A program made the translations under genes and the position numbers. Source: JACMLD01 sp039919885 (GTDB lineage Bacteria; Bacteroidota; Bacteroidia; Chitinophagales; Chitinophagaceae). Taken from it: a stretch of 64,000 nt of DNA. Shown piece by piece: positions 34,560-42,091 of the stretch. The DNA is taken from assembly GCA_039919885.1 (NCBI GenBank), contig JBDSEV010000015.1:62001-126000 (forward strand), given 5' to 3'. How positions within the stretch are numbered: the first letter of the stretch is position 1; each line of letters begins with the position of its first letter. Below the pieces are notes generated by a model that was not told where the DNA came from, did no database searches, and saw only the letters and a program-made list of their open reading frames with translations.

Positions 34560-35729
34560 TTATTCAATGCTACGGCTGATAGCAAGTTCCAATCCTCTTA
34601 ATTCTGCCAGGGCCTTTAACCGTCCGATAGCCGAATAACCGGGATAGGTTTTCTTGTGGAGGTCGTCCAGCATCTTGTGACCGTGGTCCGGACGCATGGG
34701 AATCGAACAGTTTCTTTTTTTCATGAGTATGAGTGCTGCTTTTACGATGGCGTACATATCTGCATCGCCTTCCAGGTGACGTGCTTCGTAAAAATTGCCT
34801 GCTGCATCGCGTTTTGTATTGCGCAAATGAAAAAAGTAAATACTATCACCAAATCGTTTAATCATTTCTGTTAAGTCGTTGCCAGCCCTGGCGCCAAACG
34901 AACCCGTGCAGAAACAAAGACCATTTGCTTTTGATGGAACAGCGCGCAGCAGTTCTTCCACATCAGCCGCGGTACTTACAATGCGCGGCAAGCCGAGTAC
35001 GGTATATGGAGGATCATCCGGGTGAATCGCCATTTGCAGACCAGCTGCGGCTGCAACCGGCACTACCTGCTGCAGAAAATAAAACAGGTGCTGTTTAAGT
35101 AATGTAGCATCAATACCCTTGTACGTTTCCAGTGCTGCCAGTACATTGCCGGGGGTGAATGCCTCATCGCTGCCAGGTAAACCAAGCATTGTATTGCGAA
35201 ATAATTTTTCTTTTGCCGCATCGTCCATGCTGGCAAACTTTTCCTGGCCTATCAATATTTCCGCAGGCGTATAATCGTTTTCGGCACCGGGCCTTTTCAA
35301 TAAAAAAAGATCAAAAGCAATAAAAGCGGCGCGCTCGAAGTACAAAGCCCTGCTGCCATCTGGCAATGCGTACGAGAGATCAGTGCGGAGCCAGTCGAGC
35401 ACCGGCATAAAATTGTAAGTAATCACTTGTAAACCGCACGCACCTAGATTGCGAAGGCTGTCTGCATAGTTGTTAATATACCCGTGATAATTGCCTGTTT
35501 GTTTTTTGATATCCTCATGTACCGGTAAACTCTCCACTACTTTCCATTCCATTCCAGCAGCATTAATTAATTCCTTCCTGGCATTAATTTCATCAATGGT
35601 CCATACTTCGCCTACAGGTACCTGGTGCAGGGCAGACACCACGCCGGTACAACCCGCCTGCCGGATATCACTCAAACTAACCGGGTCATTCGGACCAAAC
35701 CAACGCATTGTTTGGGTAAGATGGATCAT
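34560..35729 (-). CDS. uxuA: UxuA-type mannonate dehydratase, copy 1
   Basis: A 389-residue dehydratase, first gene of the fucose operon and tandem paralogue of the gene at 33282. It keeps the same landmarks: TMRWFGPNDPVSLSDIRQAG, KVVESLPVHEDIK, CFCTGSFGARAGND, HLRNTKRD and MRPDHGHKM. The two proteins differ in loops such as residues 145-200 and 290-320, so they may have diverged in substrate. A 105-bp gap separates them. Position at the head of a locus encoding fucose uptake, dehydrogenation and lactone opening suggests that one copy handles a sugar acid made there. Confidence 0.87.
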   Translation of the reverse strand: MIHLTQTMRWFGPNDPVSLSDIRQAGCTGVVSALHQVPVGEVWTIDEINARKELINAAGMEWKVVESLPVHEDIKKQTGNYHGYINNYADSLRNLGACGLQVITYNFMPVLDWLRTDLSYALPDGSRALYFERAAFIAFDLFLLKRPGAENDYTPAEILIGQEKFASMDDAAKEKLFRNTMLGLPGSDEAFTPGNVLAALETYKGIDATLLKQHLFYFLQQVVPVAAAAGLQMAIHPDDPPYTVLGLPRIVSTAADVEELLRAVPSKANGLCFCTGSFGARAGNDLTEMIKRFGDSIYFFHLRNTKRDAAGNFYEARHLEGDADMYAIVKAALILMKKRNCSIPMRPDHGHKMLDDLHKKTYPGYSAIGRLKALAELRGLELAISRSIE

Positions 35730-36095
35730 ACTGAATAATTGTTTTTAAATACCATTAATTAATCGCGCGCAATGTAAGAAATATCGATGTTGTATCAATG
35801 AATACTTGGCTTAGTTCACACGCAATCAACAAAGTAAACAGCTATCCGCCATTCTCTGAAACGCACCGCAGAAGCCGCGCTAACTGTACTTCGGCAATAC
35901 ATAAATGCATTTCATTGCCTGTTTAAACCGTTTATATAAATTCCTGATTAAAACGGTTAATAATAAACAAATTATACTAAAAAAATCTTACCTTGAATAA
36001 GCACATACATCCTGGTTGTAGCATTCAAAACCTCCTTGTCGGCCTTATCCTTTACAGAATTTTAGTTTGCCATATATTTTAAACATTCCCCTGGT
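35730..36095. other. intergenic region upstream of the fucose operon with operator-like palindromes
   Basis: No gene seen. Two candidate operators lie close together: TAAACCGTTTA (35924-35934, a perfect palindrome around a central C) and ATTAAAACGGTTAAT (35947-35961). TGTTTAAAC at 35920-35928 is identical to the left half of the palindrome before the LacI gene at 50597. A near-consensus minus-strand -7 element (TTACTTTG) lies at about 35829-35836. Confidence 0.4.
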
Positions 36096-36500
36096 TTGAA
36101 CGGTACGATATCCATATTAATTGTCGACGATCACCACATGATGCTCAATGCGTTGAAATCACTCTTGCCGCACGATAGTACCATCAAGGTGGCAGGCACC
36201 GCCAGTTCGGGGCCAGAGGCAGAAAAGAAGTACGTGCAGGTTAAACCCGATGTGGTGGTGATGGACGTTTACATGAAACCGATAACCGGCATAGAGACGG
36301 CAAGAAATATATTAAAAGAATACCCGGAAGCAAAAATCCTGGGCCTGTCCAATGCCTGGTCCAAAGAAGACTCTAAAGAATTACTCGGCGCAGGCGCCCG
36401 GGGCTACATTGTTAAAACCGCACCGCTCGATTCTATTGTTTCCTGCATTAAAAAAGTATATGCCGGTGAGCTGTGTTTTGAAGAAGATGTCTTCACATAG
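36096..36500 (+). CDS. stand-alone receiver-domain response regulator
   Basis: A 134-residue protein that is a single NarL-type receiver domain. The acidic pocket is DD at residues 11-12, the phosphoacceptor Asp57 lies in VVVMDVYMKP, the Ser/Thr switch is in LGLSNAW and the Lys in YIVKTAP. The LuxR-type output domain normally present in this subfamily is absent, and no HTH remnant was found in the following 130 bp. The only plausible start is TTG at 36096. It may act as a phosphate sink, bind a partner, or be a truncated regulator. No kinase is adjacent. Confidence 0.75.
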   Translation: MNGTISILIVDDHHMMLNALKSLLPHDSTIKVAGTASSGPEAEKKYVQVKPDVVVMDVYMKPITGIETARNILKEYPEAKILGLSNAWSKEDSKELLGAGARGYIVKTAPLDSIVSCIKKVYAGELCFEEDVFT

Positions 36501-36604
36501 CCCTACGCATTTTCCTAAGCCGGTGGCGCTATATCGCTTTGCCGGTATCCTTTACTGCCTGGCTACCCGTTAATTCATTTTGTGCTATTTACTCCTTAGC
36601 GCTA

Positions 36605-36636
36605 TTCGCTTACTAAATATCTGCATGCTATATTTG
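36605..36636 (+). promoter_or_regulatory. promoter for rlmH, placing the transcript start at or next to the ATG
   Basis: TTCG (36605-36608), 20 nt, then a perfect -7 box TATATTTG (36629-36636). The ATG of rlmH begins at 36641, only 5 bases after the -7 element, so the transcript may have almost no leader. Confidence 0.5.
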
Positions 36637-36640
36637 CGGG

Positions 36641-37114
36641 ATGAGATTTCAATTCTGGTCGGTAGGCAAAATGCACGAGCCCTATATAAAACCGGGGGTG
36701 GAAGCTTTTACACAGCGCATTGGTAATTATTACCAGGCAGACTGGACCATTATTGCGACACCAAAAAATGCCGGTGTGATGAGTGAAGCCGATCTTAAAA
36801 AAAAAGAAGCAGCAATCATCTTGCAGTCCGTTGCGAAAACCGATTACCTGGTTGCGCTGGATGAACGAGGTAAGGCTATTACGTCTGAACAACTCGCTGG
36901 CTTAATACAGACACGGGCAAATGAAAGCACGCGGCAAATTGTTTTTTTGATAGGCGGTGCGTATGGGCTGCACGAAACAGTACTGCAAAGAGCAGATTAC
37001 AAATGGTCCTTGTCGCTTTTAACTTTTCCGCACCAGCTGGTAAGGTTAATTTTAGCGGAGCAGGTATACCGGGCCTGCAGCATTCTCAGAAATGAAAAAT
37101 ACCATCATCAATAA
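36641..37114 (+). CDS. rlmH: 23S rRNA (pseudouridine1915-N3)-methyltransferase RlmH
   Basis: A 157-residue SPOUT methyltransferase that methylates pseudouridine 1915 in helix 69 of 23S rRNA. The start MRFQFWSVGKMHEPYIKPGV is typical, as are LDERGKAITSEQLA, FLIGGAYGLHETVLQRADYK (knot and SAM-binding region) and the C-terminal LAEQVYRACSILRNEKYHHQ. It is full length. The rhomboid gene follows after 9 bp and is probably co-transcribed. Confidence 0.95.
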   Translation: MRFQFWSVGKMHEPYIKPGVEAFTQRIGNYYQADWTIIATPKNAGVMSEADLKKKEAAIILQSVAKTDYLVALDERGKAITSEQLAGLIQTRANESTRQIVFLIGGAYGLHETVLQRADYKWSLSLLTFPHQLVRLILAEQVYRACSILRNEKYHHQ

Positions 37115-37123
37115 AAAACACAC

Positions 37124-37771
37124 ATGACTATTTCGGTGACCATCATCATCATTATCATTACCTGCATTGTGTCCTTTATTGCATTCAGCAATGAAAAACT
37201 TTTTGATGAACTGATTTTTTTTCCGCCTGCTATTGCCCAGCAAAAACAGTATTATCGTTTTATTACTTGTGGTTTTATACATGCCAACTACGGACACCTG
37301 TTTTTTAATATGTATTCACTGTTCATCTTTGGCGAATACGTAGAGTCGCAGTTCGCAGATGTTTTTGGGGCTTCCGGAAAGTGGCTGTACCTGCTGATGT
37401 ACGTCTCCTCGCTCTATTTTTGTTTGTTGCCTACCTACAAAAAAAACAAGGACAATTATAATTACCGGAGCCTGGGCGCTTCGGGCGCGGTGTCTGCAGT
37501 AGTGTTTGCTTTTATCTTCCTGGAACCCCTGCGCAGGATTGGCATCATATTTATTCCTTTTATGATACCGGGGTTTATTTTTGGATTTTTATACTTGATT
37601 ATTTCATCCATTTTCGACAAAAAGGGCGGTGGAAACATCAATCACTCTGCGCATATCTGGGGTGCCTTGTACGGCATCTGTTTCTTAATTATTACCGGCA
37701 GTTTCCTGGCCCGGTACCACCTGCTCAACTCTTTTATCAGGCAGGTAGAATCATATGTGCACAGCTTCTGA
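37124..37771 (+). CDS. rhomboid family intramembrane serine protease
   Basis: A 215-residue six-helix membrane protease. The catalytic Ser120 lies in GASGAVSAV and His177 in SAHIWGALYG. The L1-loop region and the helix-2 HANYGHLFFNMYSL motif with its conserved His and Asn are also present. It would cleave transmembrane substrates; the target is unknown. It lies directly after rlmH, and its 3' end overlaps the 3' end of tilS on the other strand by 21 bp. Confidence 0.88.
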   Translation: MTISVTIIIIIITCIVSFIAFSNEKLFDELIFFPPAIAQQKQYYRFITCGFIHANYGHLFFNMYSLFIFGEYVESQFADVFGASGKWLYLLMYVSSLYFCLLPTYKKNKDNYNYRSLGASGAVSAVVFAFIFLEPLRRIGIIFIPFMIPGFIFGFLYLIISSIFDKKGGGNINHSAHIWGALYGICFLIITGSFLARYHLLNSFIRQVESYVHSF

Positions 37772-39154
37772 TGCTATTTTCAGTATCGTTTTTGTTGAAG
37801 GCGTAATTTTAAACCGGTCGTCAATCCGGTAGCCAATTACCCAGATGATTTTTTTGTTTGTTTCAAGCACCCAAACTTTTTCTTTATCGGTTTTTGATAA
37901 TTTCTGATCAATCAGGAAGCGTGATACCTTTTTTTTCTTCGGCATACCAAGCGGGTAAAAATAGTCTCCGGCTTTCCATTTTCGGAGTAATAAGGGAAAT
38001 ATGATTTCGTCCGCATTTACAAAAGCAATGGCACGATCATCCAGGTATTCTTTTGGAGCGTCATCCAGCTGTGTTAGCATTAAATTCCGTATCGAATCTT
38101 CTGAACCGAATGCCAGCGCTCCGGGGCCACCTACTACAATATTGGAAGCCTGAAGGGACTGGTTGGGTGAAATAATCAGCCAGTTACGGTTCTTTATGAT
38201 GCGGTGTGTAGCCGACTGCATATACCGGCCGGTCTCACTATCCAGCAACGCAATGGCAGGTGTTACCTGGTCTGCACTGAAATGGTATTCTTTAATTATT
38301 TCATATACAACCGAATGCAGGGGCACCGATTTTTTTAATTTGAGTACCGGGATGTGCACTTCATTGCCGTTGTATTCCAGTAATTTTTTTTTGTGCAGAT
38401 CAATTGACTGATGATACAGCAGTTCAATTTCTTTAAACCGCTGCAGGTTATCCGCGAGGTTAGTGGCGGCTTCGGGATACAAATTGCTCACCAGTGGAAT
38501 CAGTCGGTTGCGAAAATAATTGCGGGCGTATTTGTCTGACTGATTGGAACTGTCTTCCACCCAATCCAATTTATGTGCTTCCGCAAAAGCTTTGATTTCT
38601 TCCTTTTTTGCAAATAACAATGGCCTGACAATTTTGCCCTGCTTTGCTAAGATGCCCCGCAAACCAGCAATACCTGTTCCTTTAAAAAAATTCATGAGCA
38701 TCGTCTCAATATTATCGTCCAGGTGATGGGCTGTTACAACCCGTGCCGGCAGGCTTGCGGCGCTACTGGACAATCCGCCTGCTCCACCAATGGTGAACGC
38801 TGTCTTGATAGCAGAAGTTTCATCATCAAACCAGGCATAGCGGAGCTCCCGCGCTGCCACCTGTATGGAAATTTTTTTACCGGCGGCATATTTTTCCGTT
38901 TCAAAATGTTTAACAAGCACCGGTTTACCATATTTGGTTCCAAGCCTTTGTACAAATTGCTCATCCCGAACGCTCTCCGCACCCCTCAATTGAAAATTAC
39001 AATGGGCAATTACAAAATCATAACCGGCCTGCTCACAAAGTTCACACAACACTACAGAATCAATACCGCCACTAACGGCCAGCAACAAGATACCTGGCGG
39101 GGAGAAAAGGTTTTCCTTTTGTATGAATGATTTAAATTTTTGAAGAAAGGTCAT
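37751..39154 (-). CDS. tilS: tRNA(Ile)-lysidine synthase TilS
   Basis: A 467-residue ATP-dependent ligase that attaches lysine to C34 of tRNA(Ile2), changing AUG to AUA decoding. The PP-loop motif SGGIDS is at residues 28-33 and the conserved TAHHLDDNIET at about 141-151. The C-terminal TilS domain (about 390-460) is present. Between RYAWF and TAHHLDD there is a Gly/Ser/Ala-rich insertion (about residues 112-137) that makes this spacer roughly 15-20 residues longer than in E. coli TilS. The 3' end overlaps the rhomboid gene tail-to-tail. Confidence 0.92.
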   Translation of the reverse strand: MTFLQKFKSFIQKENLFSPPGILLLAVSGGIDSVVLCELCEQAGYDFVIAHCNFQLRGAESVRDEQFVQRLGTKYGKPVLVKHFETEKYAAGKKISIQVAARELRYAWFDDETSAIKTAFTIGGAGGLSSSAASLPARVVTAHHLDDNIETMLMNFFKGTGIAGLRGILAKQGKIVRPLLFAKKEEIKAFAEAHKLDWVEDSSNQSDKYARNYFRNRLIPLVSNLYPEAATNLADNLQRFKEIELLYHQSIDLHKKKLLEYNGNEVHIPVLKLKKSVPLHSVVYEIIKEYHFSADQVTPAIALLDSETGRYMQSATHRIIKNRNWLIISPNQSLQASNIVVGGPGALAFGSEDSIRNLMLTQLDDAPKEYLDDRAIAFVNADEIIFPLLLRKWKAGDYFYPLGMPKKKKVSRFLIDQKLSKTDKEKVWVLETNKKIIWVIGYRIDDRFKITPSTKTILKIASEAVHI

Positions 39155-39271
39155 GAATGGTTACTACAATTAGGTGTGAAACGCTCAAAAAAGATCACGG
39201 TACCGGTTTATACAATCTTAAAAACACGAAGCATGTTTTTCCAACTATGCCACGCAATCCGTTGCCGTCGT

Positions 39272-39589
39272 TTACAATATTTTTTTAATAACGAACTCTT
39301 TTGGATTACCTGCATTGTACAGTAACAATACTTTCTGTCCTTTTTTACTGAATGGGATGTTTACCTTATACTTTTCAGAGACCTCGGTGTTGTCTTTCGT
39401 AATAAATCGTATAACAGGATAGCCTGCGTCATTTTTTTTGCTGTTGCCCAGTACATCGAAAATTTCTCCTTCCACTTCAATCCCGTGTTCCAGCAGTTTT
39501 TTCCTTTTCATTCGCTGCAGTAATCCTACGGCAATTAAAACAACCCCGAGCGCAACGGAAACAATGGCTTGTATTCTGGACGAGTTCAT
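39272..39589 (-). CDS. DUF3592 small membrane protein
   Basis: A 105-residue protein with one N-terminal membrane helix (AIVSVALGVVLIAVGLL), a short basic linker (QRMKRKK) and a C-terminal beta domain (GIEVEGEIFDVLGNSKK, YPVIRFITKDN, GQKVLLLYNAGNPKEFVI) matching DUF3592. The function of the family is unknown. It lies between the TPR gene and tilS on the same strand. Confidence 0.75.
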   Translation of the reverse strand: MNSSRIQAIVSVALGVVLIAVGLLQRMKRKKLLEHGIEVEGEIFDVLGNSKKNDAGYPVIRFITKDNTEVSEKYKVNIPFSKKGQKVLLLYNAGNPKEFVIKKIL

Positions 39590-39631
39590 ACGCGGTTTCT
39601 TTAATTTTTTATTATTGTGCTGCAGGTTTTA

Positions 39632-39940
39632 CTAAGCCAAATCATCGTATACGGATCGCAATTCGTTGTACGCATGATTATCGCCAGCTGCTTTGGCCAC
39701 CACCATACCTTTTTCATACCATGCAATCGCAGGGCCCGTTTCGCCTGTACGTTCCAGTAATTTGCCCAGGTGATAATAAGAGCCAACATACCCGGCATTT
39801 CTGTTGAGTATGGTTTCAAAGGTTTGCCTGGCAAGGGCATCATCGCCCTCCTTAACGTACTCCAACGCCAGTGCATGCTGCAAAAAATCATCCTCCGGCG
39901 TGGTTTTCAAAAGCTCCCGGATGCGTGCTACCCTATCCAT
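39632..39940 (-). CDS. small tetratricopeptide-repeat protein
   Basis: A 102-residue helical protein with about two TPR units: DDFLQHALALEYVKEGDDALARQTFETILNRN, then YVGSYYHLGKLLERTGETGPAIAWYEKGM. It is a soluble adaptor-type protein with no catalytic residues. The frame at 39601-39891 on the same strand is an overlapping shadow. The promoter of etfB on the opposite strand lies in the gap just upstream. Confidence 0.82.
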   Translation of the reverse strand: MDRVARIRELLKTTPEDDFLQHALALEYVKEGDDALARQTFETILNRNAGYVGSYYHLGKLLERTGETGPAIAWYEKGMVVAKAAGDNHAYNELRSVYDDLA

Positions 39941-39966
39941 GTATGCTGAATTATTTTTCCCGACTG

Positions 39967-39997
39967 TTTGAAATATAGCGCTACGGCCTTATCTTTG
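39967..39997 (+). promoter_or_regulatory. consensus promoter for etfB-etfA
   Basis: TTTG (39967-39970), 19 nt, TATCTTTG (39990-39997): an exact match to the Bacteroidota sigma-A consensus, 57 bp before the etfB start at 40055. Confidence 0.8.
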
Positions 39998-40054
39998 TTT
40001 TAGTTGCATAAACAACTTTTATACCCTTTTTTTAAGCTTCTAAAAATTGCTCCC

Positions 40055-40798
40055 ATGAAGATACTGGTCTGTATCAGCAAAACGCCCGACACAACGGCAA
40101 AAATAACCTTCACAGATAACAATACGAAATTCGCTGAGTCCGGCGTACAATGGATAATTAATCCATACGATGAATGGTATGCGCTGGTAAGGGCCATTGA
40201 ACTTAAAGAGAAAGATCCCGCTACCACAATTCACCTGGTTACGGTGGGCCCTGCAGACGCTGATCCTATTATCCGCAAGGCCCTGGCCCTGGGTGGTGAG
40301 GAAGCCATCCGTGTAAATTTGGATAGCCACGACAGTTTTGTGATTGCCTCGCAGATTGCTGCTGTGGCAAAAGAAGGGGGTTATGATTTGATTTTTACCG
40401 GCAAAGAAACCATCGATTACAACGGCTCGTCTATCGGCGGCATGGTAGCAGAACTACTTGATTTGCCTTTTGTATCACTGGCTACCAAATTTGACATCAG
40501 CGGAAATACAGCAACGATTACCCGGGAAATTGAAGGCGGCGAAGAAATTTGTGAAGTGAGTCTGCCCGTTACTGTTAGTTGCCAGAAAGGAATGGCCGAG
40601 CAGCGCATTCCGAATATGAAAGGTATTATGGGGGCCCGTACCAAACCTTTAAAAGTAAAAGAACCAGTTGCCGTAGATGCCCTCACCACCGTTGCTGATT
40701 TTGGCTTGCCACCAGCGAAAGCAGGGGTAAAATTAATACCCGCAGATAACGCGGCGGAGCTGGTGCGTCTCTTGCACGAGGAAGCAAAAGCAATATAA
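40055..40798 (+). CDS. etfB: electron transfer flavoprotein beta subunit
   Basis: A 247-residue small ETF subunit (start MKILVCISKTPDTTAKITF; the frame could begin 17 codons earlier but the family start is here). AMP/FAD-binding landmarks LIFTGKETIDYNGSSIGGMVAELL and the recognition segment TRPNMKG-like QRIPNMKGIMGARTKPLK are present. With EtfA it accepts electrons from acyl-CoA and other flavin dehydrogenases and passes them to ETF:quinone oxidoreductase. It sits 76 bp upstream of etfA, with a consensus promoter. Confidence 0.93.
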   Translation: MKILVCISKTPDTTAKITFTDNNTKFAESGVQWIINPYDEWYALVRAIELKEKDPATTIHLVTVGPADADPIIRKALALGGEEAIRVNLDSHDSFVIASQIAAVAKEGGYDLIFTGKETIDYNGSSIGGMVAELLDLPFVSLATKFDISGNTATITREIEGGEEICEVSLPVTVSCQKGMAEQRIPNMKGIMGARTKPLKVKEPVAVDALTTVADFGLPPAKAGVKLIPADNAAELVRLLHEEAKAI

Positions 40799-40874
40799 CA
40801 CCATGAGCATTTGGGAAGTGGGAAATGATGAACGCGGCACAAATTTTTACTTTTAACTTTTTAATTTTTTAATA

Positions 40875-41837
40875 ATGTCAGTACTAATATTTATAGACCA
40901 GGCCGAGGGACACGTAAAAAAGGCATCCCTGGAAGCCATTACCTACGGCGCTGCGGTGGCCGCACAATTAAATACAACGGCGGAAGGTGTTGTGCTAGGC
41001 ACCACGCAGGAAGACCTTACCGCGCTCGGCAAATACGGCGTAAAGAAGATTCACCATGTAAACAACGAGGCGCTGAATAACTTTGATGCACAGGTATATA
41101 CAAAAGTGATTGCGCAGGCAGTGGAGGCGAGTGCAGCTACGGTTGTTATATTTTCCAATAACGTAGATGGAAAAGCGATCGCCCCGCGTTTATCTGCCCG
41201 TCTTAAAGCAGGCCTGGTGGCTGGCGCGGTGGCACTGCCCGATACCAGCAATGGTTTCATCGTAAAGAAAAATGTATTCAGTGGAAAGGCCTATGCGAAT
41301 ATTAGCGTGGGCACGGCGATAAAAATAATTTCGTTAAGTCCCAACGCGTACAAAACTGTTGCCGCGGACGGCACCGCAGCCGTGGTGGCGCTGGATGCGG
41401 CCGTAGAACCAGGCAAAATAAAAGTAACTGCTGTAAATAAGGTAAGCGGTGAAATCTCATTGAGCGAAGCAGAGATAGTGGTAAGTGGTGGCCGTGGTTT
41501 AAAGGGACCGGAAAACTGGGGTATGATTGAAGAGCTGGCAGGATTGTTACACGCGGCTACTGCCTGTAGCCGGCCGGTGGCAGATATCGGCTGGCGTCCG
41601 CACCATGAGCACGTGGGACAAACAGGGCTGGCCATTGCACCCAATTTATATATTGCTATTGGCATTTCCGGTGCCATTCAGCACCTCGCCGGTGTTAACC
41701 GCAGCAAAGTAATTGTTGTTATTAACAAAGACGCCGAAGCACCCTTTTTTAAAGCCGCAGATTATGGCATAGTTGGGGATGCTTTTGAAGTATTGCCGAA
41801 AATAATTGATGCCGTTAAGAAGTTGAAAGCGGGCTAG
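40875..41837 (+). CDS. etfA: electron transfer flavoprotein alpha subunit
   Basis: A 320-residue large ETF subunit. The C-terminal FAD-binding domain is clear: VVSGGRGLKGPENWGMIEELA, SRPVADIGWRPHHEHVGQTG, and IAIGISGAIQHLAGVNRSKVIVVINKDAEAPFFKAADYGIVGD. It is the partner of EtfB. The C-terminus ends normally (IDAVKKLKAG). A terminator follows at 41922. Confidence 0.94.
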   Translation: MSVLIFIDQAEGHVKKASLEAITYGAAVAAQLNTTAEGVVLGTTQEDLTALGKYGVKKIHHVNNEALNNFDAQVYTKVIAQAVEASAATVVIFSNNVDGKAIAPRLSARLKAGLVAGAVALPDTSNGFIVKKNVFSGKAYANISVGTAIKIISLSPNAYKTVAADGTAAVVALDAAVEPGKIKVTAVNKVSGEISLSEAEIVVSGGRGLKGPENWGMIEELAGLLHAATACSRPVADIGWRPHHEHVGQTGLAIAPNLYIAIGISGAIQHLAGVNRSKVIVVINKDAEAPFFKAADYGIVGDAFEVLPKIIDAVKKLKAG

Positions 41838-41921
41838 GCAAGCAGTTAGTAAGTAATACCCGGCGCCATGGTTGGTGTATTTCGCCCAGTTGTTACTCCC
41901 TTCTGCTGCCTGATATTTTCT

Positions 41922-41950
41922 AAAACGCAAACCATGCTTTGCGTTTTTTT
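41922..41950 (+). terminator. intrinsic terminator after etfA
   Basis: A 10-bp stem AAAACGCAAA / TTTGCGTTTT with a 6-nt loop and a T-run, 84 bp after the etfA stop. Confidence 0.85.
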
Positions 41951-41975
41951 GTGCCCGTTTGGCAGCAAAGACCAG

Positions 41976-42006
41976 TTTGTACGCAAATTATTTTCATTTA
42001 CATTGC
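41976..42006 (+). promoter_or_regulatory. candidate promoter for pgi
   Basis: TTTG (41976-41979), 19 nt, then TACATTGC (41999-42006), a partial match to TAnnTTTG, about 85 bp before the ATG. Confidence 0.4.
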
Positions 42007-42091
42007 AGCAGGACCATTTCGGGTTGAGGGCTTATTGACCCGGCGGTTCTGCAGGGCAGTATTATTTAAACCGTTTTAAAATCAGTCACGT

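Noticed and set aside
36501..36640. Possible frameshifted LuxR-type HTH after the receiver domain
   Set aside because: All three forward frames were read; none shows an HTH pattern, so no frameshift is claimed.
39601..39891. 96-codon minus-strand frame overlapping the TPR protein
   Set aside because: Shadow frame of the TPR gene; the TPR frame has clear repeat motifs and this one has none.
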